Part shown: piece after piece, positions 7,840 through 16,565 of the stretch
How positions within the stretch are numbered: position 1 is the stretch's first letter
Layout: the number at the start of each line of letters is the position of its first letter
Assembly: GCA_020638875.1 (NCBI GenBank)
Contig: JACKHS010000006.1
Span: 1-64,000, forward strand
Direction of reading: 5' to 3'
Length of the DNA: 64,000 bases
DNA from: Planctomycetota bacterium
GTDB taxonomy: Bacteria > Planctomycetota > UBA1135 > GCA-002686595
Position numbers and translations under genes: made by a program
The notes under the pieces: model-generated
Told to the model about the DNA's origin: nothing
Seen by the model: the letters and a program-made list of their open reading frames with translations, nothing else
The model's database searches: none

Positions 7840-9168
7840 TCACTGGAGTCCGTGCTTACGCAGGTAGTAACCGAGATTGCGCGCATCGATTCCGAGCAGG
7901 TGTGCGGCCATCTTCTTGACGCCCTCGGCGCGCTCGAGGGCGCGCAGCACCAGCTCCTTCTCGGTCGCGTCGAGGTTCAAGCGCAGGTGCAGCTTGTCCG
8001 ACCCGCTCGCATCGATTGGACGCGAGAGCGCCGGCTCGAGGATGTCGCGCAGCGTGGCGACGTCGATCGGGCGGCCCCCGGCCAGAATCAGCGAACGCTC
8101 GATCATGTTGCGTAGCTCGCGCACGTTGCCCGGCCAACCGTATGCGGCCATCAAGCTCAGCGCCTCGGCCGTCGGGCCCGGCCGCGACTCGCCATCCCCG
8201 CGCACTGGATTCGCGTTGCGGCTCCACTCGAGGAAGTGCTCGACGAGCTCCGGAATGTCCTCGCGATGCTCTCGCAGCGGCGGCATCTCGATCGGAAAGA
8301 CATTCAGTCGCCAGTAAAGGTCTGTACGCAGCGCTCCGGACCGCAGGGCTTCGTTGATGTCCGTGTTCGAGGTAGCGATCACGCGCAGCCCGTCCGGTCC
8401 ATTGGTGCGGGGTGCATTTGCATCTAGGACGCGCAAAAGCGACGCCTGGGACTCGAGCGGCAGGAGCGTGATCTCGTCGAGCAGCAGCGTCGTCCAAGGC
8501 GTCGACTTCGGCGCTGCGCCGTCCACCCCCTCAAGCGCCGCGAGGAAGGACTCGCTGGTGACGGCCGCGCAGTGTACGCGCCACAACGGGTGCCTGCTGC
8601 GCGCGCTCTCGGCGTGGATCTGCTCCGCCGCGAGCTCCTTTCCGGTGCCGCTCTCGCCCGTGATCATCACGGAAGCCTCCGTCGGCGCCACCTGCGCGAT
8701 GCGCTCGCGCACTCGAGCGAGCGCTTGCGACGCGCCGACCAGCACATGCGGCGCGCGCAGGCGGCGGACCGTGTCGCGCAGCGAATGGACCTCACTGCGC
8801 AGGCGGCGGTGCTCGTTCGCTCGCTCGATGAGCAGGAGCAGCTCTTCGGGGTCGACGGGCTTCTGGATGAAGTCGAAGGCGCCCGCCTTCATCGCGCGGA
8901 CTGCCTCGGCCACCGTTCCCGCGCCCGTGATCACGATCACCGGTGTCCCATGCGTGGCCGGGTGCTCGAGCAGCTCGAATACGTCGCCCGCAGGCATGCG
9001 CAGGTCGCTGACCACGACGTCGACCGCTGTCCGCGCGAGCGTGGCGACGGCCCCCACGGCGCTGGACGCAGGCAGGGCTGCGATGCCTTCGGCGGCAAGC
9101 AACTCGCAGAGCGATCTCCGCACGAAGGGCTCGTCGTCGACGACGAGGACTTGCAGCTCAGGCTCCAT
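7840..9168 (-). CDS. NtrC-type response regulator lacking the GAFTGA loop
   Basis: A 442-residue protein; ATG 9168 puts the receiver domain at the N-terminus. Receiver: phospho-acceptor Asp55 (VVVSDLRMP) and Lys103 (IQKP). AAA+ domain: Walker A GESGTGKE (171-178), Walker B LLLDEI (Asp231), arginine-finger region RTDLYWRLN, and WPGNVREL. A Fis-type HTH closes it (MAAHLLGIDARNLGYYLRKH). The segment between the Walkers that should carry ELFGH...GAFTGA is replaced by SFLAALEGVDGAAPKSTPW, so the sigma-54 contact loop is missing. The start overlaps the end of the kinase gene by 11 bases, making it the cognate partner. It may work with sigma-70 or as a repressor. Confidence 0.88.
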   Translation of the reverse strand: MEPELQVLVVDDEPFVRRSLCELLAAEGIAALPASSAVGAVATLARTAVDVVVSDLRMPAGDVFELLEHPATHGTPVIVITGAGTVAEAVRAMKAGAFDFIQKPVDPEELLLLIERANEHRRLRSEVHSLRDTVRRLRAPHVLVGASQALARVRERIAQVAPTEASVMITGESGTGKELAAEQIHAESARSRHPLWRVHCAAVTSESFLAALEGVDGAAPKSTPWTTLLLDEITLLPLESQASLLRVLDANAPRTNGPDGLRVIATSNTDINEALRSGALRTDLYWRLNVFPIEMPPLREHREDIPELVEHFLEWSRNANPVRGDGESRPGPTAEALSLMAAYGWPGNVRELRNMIERSLILAGGRPIDVATLRDILEPALSRPIDASGSDKLHLRLNLDATEKELVLRALERAEGVKKMAAHLLGIDARNLGYYLRKHGLQ

Positions 9169-10588
9169 GCACCTCCATCTGGGGAAGGGTGACGGTGAAC
9201 ACAGCACCACCCGTAGGGCGATTGGCAGCGCTCAATTGCCCACCATGGGCGCGCACGATTCCGTAGGACACCGAGAGCCCCAGGCCGGCCCCCTCGCTGG
9301 TCGTGAAGAAGGGGTCGAACAACCGGTCCATGTGCTCCGCTGGGATGCCTGGACCCTCGTCCTCGACGGAGAGGGAGATCGACGCCGCGCCGCGAAGAGT
9401 TGCCGCGGAGCTCGCGCGCACGGTGATGCGACCTCGATGCCCCATAGCGTTCGCGGCGTTCAACAGCAGATTGAACACGACCTGCTCGAGGCGGCCGGGG
9501 TCACCCATCACGTCAAGCGGACGGTCGAGGCCGACGAACTCCACCGTCATGCTCTTCATCGACTCCGAGTACGCGGTCAGCTTGGCGGCGCGCTTCACAG
9601 CTATTGCGAGGTCGGTAGCGCGAGCCTCAGTCCCCGGGCGTGTGAAGCTGAGCAGGTCCTTGACTATGTTCCGAATACGGTCAAGCCCGTAGCGCACTTG
9701 GTCGAGGCTCTCGGCGCGGGTCTCCTCGCTGAGCCCGGAGCGAGACGCGAGCCGCAGGTAGTTCGTGATGCCTTCGAGCGGATTGTTGATCTCGTGAGCG
9801 ACCCCGGCGGTCAGCAAACCGATCGAGGCTAGGCGCTCGCGGACGACCAGCTCCTTCTCGATCTTCTTCTGATGCGTCACGTCACGCAGCGCCAGCAGCA
9901 CGACTCGACTGCCTTCCAACTCGATCGTCGCGAGGCGCGCGTCGGCCACCCGCCGGCGCCCTTCGCCGCACTCGAGAAGCAGCTCGCCGAGGGGGGTCGC
10001 ATCGGCGCCGGCGTCCGCCGCGGCCAAGGCCGCGCGGAGGATTGCGCAGTCCTGCGCGGTGACCAGCTGATCGATGCTCAGAGGAAGGCCGGCAGATGAC
10101 GCGCTCGACTCCCCCGCGGACTTCGTGCCTAGTGCGGGCCGCCGAGCCGCCATGGCCGGTAGCCCTAGCCCCTCTCGAGCGCGCGCGTTCCACTCGAGCA
10201 GCTCCCCGCTCTCCGGATCGACGAGCACGAGCATGTCCGCCGCTCCCTCCAGTAGCAGTCGGTACTTCTCCGATTCGCGCTGGATCGCTATGAGGTAGCT
10301 GCGCGTCTCTTGCCAGCGCAGCGGCAAGACGCGTAGTCGGTGAATCAGGACGCCCGCGAAGCCCAGTACGGCCGTCGTCATCCCAGCCGCCATTAAGGCC
10401 CAATGCGCAGCCCCTTTGCTCAGATGATGGTTCGCCACCTCGAGAGTCAGCACTCCTGCCAAGAGCCCCACGAGCGCCGTGCCCACGAACCAAGCCGCCA
10501 GCCGGAAATGCTGGATGCGACGCAGCGGCGAAAGCCGCGGGATTTCTCTCGCGGCCGTGTCGGCTCGAACCGAGTCCATGTCGACCAT
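9158..10588 (-). CDS. Membrane PAS histidine kinase
   Basis: A 476-residue sensor kinase. ATG 10588 places two membrane segments at about residues 30-50 and 62-83 with only a short loop between, so it may sense within the membrane or cytoplasm. A PAS domain covers about 107-180. HisKA carries the phospho-acceptor His265 (GVAHEINNPL). HATPase motifs N (NLLLNAANAMG), G1 (DEGPGIP) and G2 (GAGLGLSVSYG) are all present. It should autophosphorylate and pass phosphate to Asp55 of the overlapping response regulator. The signal is unknown; the NO-defence genes lie about 900 bases upstream on the same strand. Confidence 0.9.
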   Translation of the reverse strand: MVDMDSVRADTAAREIPRLSPLRRIQHFRLAAWFVGTALVGLLAGVLTLEVANHHLSKGAAHWALMAAGMTTAVLGFAGVLIHRLRVLPLRWQETRSYLIAIQRESEKYRLLLEGAADMLVLVDPESGELLEWNARAREGLGLPAMAARRPALGTKSAGESSASSAGLPLSIDQLVTAQDCAILRAALAAADAGADATPLGELLLECGEGRRRVADARLATIELEGSRVVLLALRDVTHQKKIEKELVVRERLASIGLLTAGVAHEINNPLEGITNYLRLASRSGLSEETRAESLDQVRYGLDRIRNIVKDLLSFTRPGTEARATDLAIAVKRAAKLTAYSESMKSMTVEFVGLDRPLDVMGDPGRLEQVVFNLLLNAANAMGHRGRITVRASSAATLRGAASISLSVEDEGPGIPAEHMDRLFDPFFTTSEGAGLGLSVSYGIVRAHGGQLSAANRPTGGAVFTVTLPQMEVHGA

Positions 10589-11470
10589 GATAGGACCTAC
10601 GCTGCTCGCAAGCTCGTGGTGACTCGTCGATCGCTCCGCGTCGCGCTGCTCGCGGCGGACCGCTTCTCCAGTCCACACTCAGGCACCTCAGCTCCTCTGA
10701 CCTTCCCCCGCCAGAGTAGACACCCCAGATCGCGTTGAATGCGCGGGGATGGAGGGCCCCTGGCAATTCGCGCTCACGTCGGCCATGGACTCGGTGCGCG
10801 CCGGAGCTCTCGCAGTGAAGCTCGAGCGCCTCGTCATGAGCGAGCCGACAATGCAGCGCGACATGAAGGGAGATCGAGGCGGTGACGTGTAGGGAGATGC
10901 ACAACCTCCTCTTCGTCGTTCACGGGGGCGACGCGGACGTGCCCGAGGCGTGCAGCGGCAATGAGGAGGTGTCGGACGGATACGGCGAGAACCGGTAAGG
11001 AAGGTGCTGCTACGCAAGTGCCGGCCCTTCGAGCAGAGCGGCATCGAGCCCGTCCTGAACAGAGACCCAGCCTGGGCCCTGACGGCGGCTGACGCGAGGG
11101 CTGGGGAACGCGCGCTCGATAGGCGAGGACCCAGCGTGGACACACATCCTCCGTTGAATCGCACTCGCGTCGATCGGCCGACTGTACCTAGGCCGCCCGC
11201 CCGTAGCTGTGAGGAGGTTGCCCAGTCTTTGGTGGCGCTCGATCTCGCCGCCCCCTTGCACTCGGGCTCGAGCAGCGCGCCCCCTCAGGCCCTGCGGCGT
11301 TTCGGTGCTCGTCGCACTTCCTCCCTGCGCTGCTCACCGCTGCCGTTCAGGCCGCATCGCCCGATCCCTTCGTAGGCGAGCGCCGGAGCCTCGTCCCTCG
11401 CCGGACCCGTTGCGGATCCAGCTCGGTACTCAGCCCCGGCGCTTGCCCAGGAGCAGCGGACGCGCCGCCA
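10589..11470. other. Gene-poor intergenic region
   Basis: 882 bases between the norZ stop and the kinase start without a convincing gene. A 47-codon frame at 10,749-10,892 (+) starts MEGPWQFALT and reads LAVKLERLVMSEPTMQ, unusually protein-like for a random frame, but has no partner or clear ribosome site. Another short frame lies at 10,897-10,998. One copy of repeat family A is at 11,184-11,228. It may hold degraded genes. Confidence 0.5.
11184..11228 (+). repeat. Dispersed repeat family A, copy 2
   Basis: 45 bases beginning GTACCTAGGCCGCCCG, about 83% identical with one gap to 5709-5754 and in the same orientation. It lies about 240 bases beyond the 3' end of norZ. Confidence 0.65.
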
Positions 11471-13765
11471 CTAGGTACGCAGTACCGCCAGGTCCTCGTC
11501 GAGCGCGGCCTCTTCGTTCGAGCTATCCGTGGCGTAGGACCAGCCTCGCCAGAGACCGAGCGTGAACCAGACCAGGGACGCGACCCCTGTCAGGAACACC
11601 GAGTCACCCACGATCCTGAGCCACCGCAGGCGCTCGATGAGCGGAGTCTGAAGGAACTCGGAGCTGCGGGCGAACCAGAGCCCCCGTTCGACGCTCGCCC
11701 ACGTCTGCAGCAAGCCCACGGGCAGGAGACTGAGGAGGACCATGAGCGCGAGACCGATGTTCAGCGCCCAGAAGGAGTAGGCCAGCGCACCGGTGCGCCA
11801 CGTGCGATTCCCGGTGAGCTTGCGCAGGAGCAAGATCACGAGGCCGAGCGAGAGGAGACCATACACGCCGAAGAGCGCCGTGTGTCCGTGGACCGGCGTC
11901 GTGTTCAAGCCCTGCATGTAGTAGAGAGCGACCGGGGGGTTGATCAGGAAGCCGAACAACCCTGCGCCCACGAGGTTCCAGAACGTGACGCCGAGGAAGA
12001 AGCGGATCGGCCAGCGGTAGTGCTCCACCCAGGGTGCAGCGCGTCCCATGCGCAGGGTGTCCATGGCCTCGTAGCCGATCAGCACAAGCGGCACGACCTC
12101 GAGCGCACTGAACACCGCGCCGACCGCCGTGATGGAGACCGGCGTGCCCGAGAAGTACAGGTGGTGGAACGTGCCGGGGATGCCCCCCAGGAGGAAGATC
12201 GTGGTCGAGGCGACGAACGCACGGGTCGCGCTGGATCTCTCGACGAGCCCCAGGCTGCTAAACAGGAAGGCCAGGACGCCGGTGGCGAAGACTTCGAAGA
12301 ACCCCTCGACCCAAAGGTGCACGACCCACCATCGCCAGTACTCGGCGACGGACAGGTGAGAGCGCGCCCCGTACAGGAGCCCGGCACCGTAGAACAGTCC
12401 GATGGCCACGATCGCCATGGAGAGGAGGCCGATCAACCCCCGCGACTCCTGACGGCGGAGCGCGGGCAAGATCGCGCGCACCATCAGGAACAGCCAGAGC
12501 AGGAGACCGACGAACAGCGCGAGTTGCCACACTCGCCCCAGCTCGACGTACTCGTAGCCTTGGTGCCCGAACCAGAAGCCGGCGTTCAGTCCGAGCTTCT
12601 GGTGGATCGACAGGAACTCACCGGTCAGCGAGCCGACCACCACGATCAGGAGCGCGCCGAACAGGACGTTGACGCCCAGGCGCTGGTAGGGCGGCTCCTT
12701 GCCGCCGATGACGGGCGCAAGGAACAGCCCCGCGCCCAGGAATGCGGTCGCGATCCAGAACACCGCCGTCTGAATGTGCCACGTGCGAGCGAGTGAGTAC
12801 GGCACGTACTTCGCCAACGGGAAGCCGAAGAACCCGTCGCCTTCGATCGTGTAGTGGGCTACGACCGCTCCGAGGAGCACCTGTACGACGAAGAGCGCGA
12901 CGACCACGGCGCAGTACTTCGCGACAGCCCGCATGGACGGCGTCAGGACGAGGTCCCCCAACGGGTTTCGGCTCGGAACCTCGTGCGGCTCCTCCTTCCC
13001 GGACCCCGCGGCCCGGTACCAGACCAGCCCCCCCACCGCTGCCAGGAGCAACAAGATGCTGAGCACGGACCAGACGATGTTGGAGGCGGTCGGGACGTTG
13101 CCGATCAACGGCTCGTGGGGCCAGTTGTTCGTGTAGGTGTAGGACTCGCCGGCACGGTTCGTCACGCAGGCCCAAGCTGTCCACGCAAAGAACTGGCTCA
13201 GACGCTGCAAGCGCTCTGGATCACGAACGGCACCTTCGTGGATGGCGTAGTCCTCGCGCAGTGATGCGAGCGCGGGGTCATCGCTGAAGAGGCCGCGATA
13301 GTGCGCTCCGACGACCTCCCAGGCCTGCGCGCGAGCGTCCCCGATCGTCAGTGTGTCGGTCGCTGCGTCGTAGGTATTGGTGCGCAGCTCACTCTTCAGT
13401 CGCCCTTCGAGCTCGGCCCTCGGCCCGGGGGCCAGGTCGTCGTACGCGGAGCCGTGCTCCGCGCGACTCCAGGCCTCGAGCAGGGCGACGCACTCGCGAT
13501 GCACCCAGTCGGCCGACCAGTCCGGCGCCTGGTAGGCGCCGTGGCCCCAGATCGATCCGAGCTGCTGCCCCCCAGCACTTTGCCAAACCTGCTGGCCATC
13601 GAGGATCTGGTCACGAGTCGCGAGCTCGGCGCCCGAGACCGAAACGATGCGGCCCGGAATGGGGGGGGCCTGTCGATAGACCTCGCGACCGAAGAAGCCG
13701 AGGAGAAGGAACGCGCTGCCGACCACGAAGGCCAGTGCCATCCAGTGGATTCGTTTGGTTTGCAT
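11471..13765 (-). CDS. norZ: Quinol-dependent nitric oxide reductase (qNOR)
   Basis: A 764-residue inner-membrane enzyme reducing 2 NO to N2O with quinol electrons. ATG 13765 gives the expected start (MQTKRIHW...). The N-terminal extension with one membrane helix and a soluble domain (GQQVWQSAGGQQLGSIWGHG) is typical of single-subunit qNOR. The haem-copper-like core follows with about twelve helices. Visible ligand-type motifs: HIQTAVFW, VVHLWVEGFFEVF, GTFHHLYFSGTP and TTPVHGHTALFGVYG, which supply haem and non-haem-iron histidines. It starts 8 bases after ric and shares its sigma-54 promoter. It probably detoxifies NO, since no other denitrification gene is in view. Confidence 0.95.
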   Translation of the reverse strand: MQTKRIHWMALAFVVGSAFLLLGFFGREVYRQAPPIPGRIVSVSGAELATRDQILDGQQVWQSAGGQQLGSIWGHGAYQAPDWSADWVHRECVALLEAWSRAEHGSAYDDLAPGPRAELEGRLKSELRTNTYDAATDTLTIGDARAQAWEVVGAHYRGLFSDDPALASLREDYAIHEGAVRDPERLQRLSQFFAWTAWACVTNRAGESYTYTNNWPHEPLIGNVPTASNIVWSVLSILLLLAAVGGLVWYRAAGSGKEEPHEVPSRNPLGDLVLTPSMRAVAKYCAVVVALFVVQVLLGAVVAHYTIEGDGFFGFPLAKYVPYSLARTWHIQTAVFWIATAFLGAGLFLAPVIGGKEPPYQRLGVNVLFGALLIVVVGSLTGEFLSIHQKLGLNAGFWFGHQGYEYVELGRVWQLALFVGLLLWLFLMVRAILPALRRQESRGLIGLLSMAIVAIGLFYGAGLLYGARSHLSVAEYWRWWVVHLWVEGFFEVFATGVLAFLFSSLGLVERSSATRAFVASTTIFLLGGIPGTFHHLYFSGTPVSITAVGAVFSALEVVPLVLIGYEAMDTLRMGRAAPWVEHYRWPIRFFLGVTFWNLVGAGLFGFLINPPVALYYMQGLNTTPVHGHTALFGVYGLLSLGLVILLLRKLTGNRTWRTGALAYSFWALNIGLALMVLLSLLPVGLLQTWASVERGLWFARSSEFLQTPLIERLRWLRIVGDSVFLTGVASLVWFTLGLWRGWSYATDSSNEEAALDEDLAVLRT

Positions 13766-13773
13766 TGCTGGAA

Positions 13774-14451
13774 CTAGCGCTCGAGGGCGCGGGGAAAGAG
13801 GACGTTGTTCTCGAGGTGGATGTGATCCATCAGCTGCTGTTCCAGCTCGTCCAGACCGAGGTAGAGCGCACGCCACGTGTTGCAGGCGCACTCCGGCGGG
13901 TCGAAGTCGTGCGCGAGCTTCCTCAGGCGCTCCAGGTTCCTGCCGTGGTCCTGATGCTCCTCCTCCATCACCGAGATTGGCATTCCTGCATTCGCTCCGA
14001 GACCACGGAGGATCATCGGGAAGAGCACCTGCTCCTCCTTCTGCATGTGCATCTCGAGCTCCTGGCCCATGTGCGAGAGGTGAGCTGCAAGACCGCGAGG
14101 GCACTCGGGCTTGTCCCCGTGCACGGCCTCCACGCGCGTTGCCATCTCGACGAGGCGCGGAACCTCGGCTCGATGAGGCTCGTGGTAGTGATCCAGGAGG
14201 TGCTGGATGAGCTGGGGCAGCGGACCGTCGACGGGTCCCGGCCCTGTGCTGGCCGCTCCAGCCGCTTCTCTCAACTCGGCGAGGAGGACATTGGGGTCGA
14301 GCTCGCGGCGTAGGCAGGCCTCGTGCAACGGAATGCGGCCGTTGCAGCAGTAGTCGAGGCCGTGTCGGTGGAAGACGCGGCTCGCACCAGCGAACCGAAC
14401 CGCGAGGTCGGCGAGGGTGGAGCTGGACTGGATGAGTGCTGTGGAGTTCAT
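13774..14451 (-). CDS. ric: Di-iron iron-sulfur cluster repair protein (RIC/ScdA/YtfE)
   Basis: A 225-residue protein that repairs Fe-S clusters damaged by NO or oxidants. The N-terminal ScdA_N domain has FHRHGLDYCCNG. The hemerythrin-like domain supplies the di-iron ligands: HHLLDHYHEPHR-type helix, HMQKEEQVLFP, EEEHQDHG and DHIHLENNVLFP. No alternative ATG, GTG or TTG exists in the first 35 codons, so the start at 14451 is forced. The predicted sigma-54 transcription start is about 2 bases upstream, which makes the message effectively leaderless. Operon order is ric-norZ, opposite to norR. Confidence 0.94.
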   Translation of the reverse strand: MNSTALIQSSSTLADLAVRFAGASRVFHRHGLDYCCNGRIPLHEACLRRELDPNVLLAELREAAGAASTGPGPVDGPLPQLIQHLLDHYHEPHRAEVPRLVEMATRVEAVHGDKPECPRGLAAHLSHMGQELEMHMQKEEQVLFPMILRGLGANAGMPISVMEEEHQDHGRNLERLRKLAHDFDPPECACNTWRALYLGLDELEQQLMDHIHLENNVLFPRALER

Positions 14452-14462
14452 GGAGCCAGCCC

Positions 14463-14479
14463 TTGCACGCCGCGTGCCA
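14463..14479 (-). promoter_or_regulatory. Sigma-54 promoter of ric-norZ
   Basis: On the minus strand the sequence is TGGCACG-CGGC-GTGCAA against the consensus TGGCACG-N4-TTGCW: the -24 GG and -12 GC are exactly 10 bases apart and only one core base differs. Counting from the -12 C (14,465) puts transcription start near 14,453, next to the start codon at 14,451. The divergent norR supplies the expected activator. An imperfect inverted repeat (CATGACAAGGGCTTATG) in the same intergenic region might be an activator site, but I find no clean GT-N7-AC NorR boxes. Confidence 0.88.
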
Positions 14480-14567
14480 GAGGCGCCACACCTTTCATGA
14501 CAAGGGCTTATGAACGCTCGGTATCATCCCGACACCCCCTCGGTGCTATACTTGCAACACCATCGCT

Positions 14568-16154
14568 ATGGATTCGACAGCAAGGCAACTAGAAGACCTG
14601 CTCCCGATCGCCAGGGACATCACCGCCTCCCTCTCGACCGAGGACCGCCCCAGGCGGCTGGTCGAAGCCGTGCATCGAGCCCTGCCCTGCGACGCCGTCG
14701 CCCTGCTCCGCAGGCAGGGGAATGCGCTCGTCGCGCTGGCCAGCCGCGGCCTGACGGACGATGTCTACGGCCGGCGATTCGTCCTGGGGGAGCATCCACG
14801 CCTCGACATCATCTGCAAGAGCACCGCGCCGACTCGCTTCCCCGACCGCAGCCCACTGCCCGACCCGTACGACGGCCTGGTGGAAGGCGCACCCGAGCTC
14901 GGCGGTCACGTGCACTCCTGCCTCGGTTGCCCACTGATCGTCGAAGGTGAACTGGTCGGCGTCCTCACCGCCGACGCTCTCGTCCCGCGCGCCTTCGATG
15001 GAATCGGGGACGCGTTTCTCGCACACCTCGCGGCTCTCGCCGGCGCCGCACTACGAACGATCGATCTGGTCGAGGCGCTGGAGCGGCGCGCCGAGCTCCA
15101 GGGCATCGTCGCCCGCGATCTCCTCCAGGACGTCATGGATCGTCGCGGAACGGAGCTCCTGGGATCGAGCTCGACGACCGCCGATCTGAGGCGCGAGATC
15201 GAGCTGATCGCGCGGTCCGACTTCCCGGTCCTCGTGCGAGGCGAGACGGGCGTTGGCAAGGAGCTCGTCGTTCGCATGCTCCACAGCGGCTCGTCGCGCA
15301 GAGAGAAACCGCTCGTCTACGTCAACTGCGCCGCCGTTCCCGAATCTGTATTCGAGAGCGAGCTGTTCGGCCACGTCCGAGGCGCCTTCACGGGTGCCGA
15401 TTCGGCGCGCCTCGGCAAGTTCCGCGTGGCGGACGGCGCGTGCCTGTTCCTTGACGAGATCGGTGAGCTCCCGCGGCACGTGCAGCCCAAGCTCCTGCGT
15501 GCGCTCCAGGAGGGAGAGGTGCAGTGCGTCGGTTCTGACGAGCTCGTGCGCGTGGATGTACGGATCTTCGCTGCGACCAATCGCGACCTCGAAGCCGAGG
15601 TGGCCGCGGGCCGCTTTCGGGCGGATCTCCTCCATCGCCTCGATGTCTGTCGCATCGATGTCCCACCCCTGCGTGATCGCCCTGAGGACGTTCCTACCCT
15701 GGCAGGGCACTTCGCCGATCGCGCTCGCCGCCGGCTGGGTACGGGGCCGATCCGCTTCACCGCCGAAGCCCAGAACGCGCTCATGCGCGGTCGCTGGCCA
15801 GGCAACGTCCGCGAACTCGAGAACGTCATCTCACGCGGAGTCCTGCGAGCTTCCAGCCGTACCCCATGGGGTGAAACGGTCCTCGTGCGCAGGGTAGACC
15901 TGGACTTGGAGCCCTATGGCCCCGAGCCTGCACGATCCGAGCCGCTCCAAGCTCCGACTTCCGCCATCTCCGCAAGTCCGATTCTGTTGCGCGATGCGGT
16001 CGACGACTACAAGCGCCGCCTGGTCACGGAGGCAATTGCCCGAAACCAAGGAAACTGGGCTGCTGCAGCGCGAGACCTCGGTATCCAGCGTGGGAACCTC
16101 CATCACCTCGCCCGGCGACTAGGACTAAAAGACCAGGCAGGGGGCCAGCACTGA
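14568..16154 (+). CDS. norR: NO-responsive sigma-54 activator NorR
   Basis: A 528-residue enhancer-binding protein. The N-terminal GAF domain (about 20-170) that binds NO at a non-haem iron carries the NorR-type residues HPRLD (Arg78), LPDPYDG (Asp99) and HSCLG (Cys118). The AAA+ domain has Walker A GETGVGKE (225-232), the sigma-54 loop GAFTGA (272-277) and Walker B CLFLDEIGE. A Fis HTH closes it (NWAAAARDLGIQRGNLHHLA). It is divergent from ric-norZ and should activate that operon when NO is present. A TATACT hexamer at 14,547-14,552 is a possible -10 for norR itself. Start ATG 14568. Confidence 0.94.
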   Translation: MDSTARQLEDLLPIARDITASLSTEDRPRRLVEAVHRALPCDAVALLRRQGNALVALASRGLTDDVYGRRFVLGEHPRLDIICKSTAPTRFPDRSPLPDPYDGLVEGAPELGGHVHSCLGCPLIVEGELVGVLTADALVPRAFDGIGDAFLAHLAALAGAALRTIDLVEALERRAELQGIVARDLLQDVMDRRGTELLGSSSTTADLRREIELIARSDFPVLVRGETGVGKELVVRMLHSGSSRREKPLVYVNCAAVPESVFESELFGHVRGAFTGADSARLGKFRVADGACLFLDEIGELPRHVQPKLLRALQEGEVQCVGSDELVRVDVRIFAATNRDLEAEVAAGRFRADLLHRLDVCRIDVPPLRDRPEDVPTLAGHFADRARRRLGTGPIRFTAEAQNALMRGRWPGNVRELENVISRGVLRASSRTPWGETVLVRRVDLDLEPYGPEPARSEPLQAPTSAISASPILLRDAVDDYKRRLVTEAIARNQGNWAAAARDLGIQRGNLHHLARRLGLKDQAGGQH

Positions 16155-16198
16155 GCCGGAACTTGCGTGCGCTCGACAAGTGGGGCCAAGACTGAGTC
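16141..16198 (+). repeat. Paired direct repeats at possible insertion-sequence end
   Basis: GGGGCCAGCACTGAGCC (16,141-16,157) and GGGGCCAAGACTGAGTC (16,182-16,198) match at 14 of 17 positions, 41 bases apart. The first copy contains the norR stop codon. They abut the broken end of a transposase, so they may be insertion-sequence terminal sequences; the repeat could also record the insertion that cut it. Confidence 0.55.
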
Positions 16199-16473
16199 CA
16201 CTTCGCGGCGACGAGCTCCCGGTGCCAGCGCATGAGCGTGTCGGGCGTGACCAGGGTCGCGATGCGGGCGAGGGGCTGGCGGCCGAGCACCTTCGCGCGC
16301 ACGGCGAGCCGGCGGCGCTGGTCGTCGGTGAGGCGCAGGCAGCGTGGACCGAGCTGCTCGCGCAGCACGCGGTTCTCCTCGACGAGGTAGGCGATGCGGT
16401 CTGCCTGCTCGCGGTGGACGAGGCCGGCGACGGTGAGGAGGAGGGCGCGAAGGGGGTGCGTGGTTGCGGGCAT
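16190..16473 (-). pseudogene. Truncated transposase (N-terminal fragment)
   Basis: Starts at ATG 16473. About 95 residues resemble the N-terminus of integrase-core-type transposases: a helix YLVEENRVLREQLG, then RLTDDQRRRLAVRAK and TLVTPDTLMRWHRELVAAKW. Past that Trp the homology ends and the frame runs into antisense of norR, so the DDE catalytic domain is absent. A degraded insertion sequence left between norR and the Fic gene is the simplest reading. Confidence 0.8.
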
Positions 16474-16565
16474 CGGCTCAGGGTCGAGGCCCTCGCCGAG
16501 GTCGTCTACAGGCGATGAGTCACATGCACCGAGCCGGTCGGGCGAGCTTCTCCCCCTGCGTCTCG

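Noticed and set aside
10897..10998. Short frame MHNLLFVVHGGDADV...
   Set aside because: 34 codons, ribosome site too close to the ATG, no partner or homologue known to me.
14480..14567. Search for NorR enhancer boxes (GT-N7-AC)
   Set aside because: Only GT-N9-AC and N11 variants and one imperfect inverted repeat were found; not strong enough to annotate as sites.
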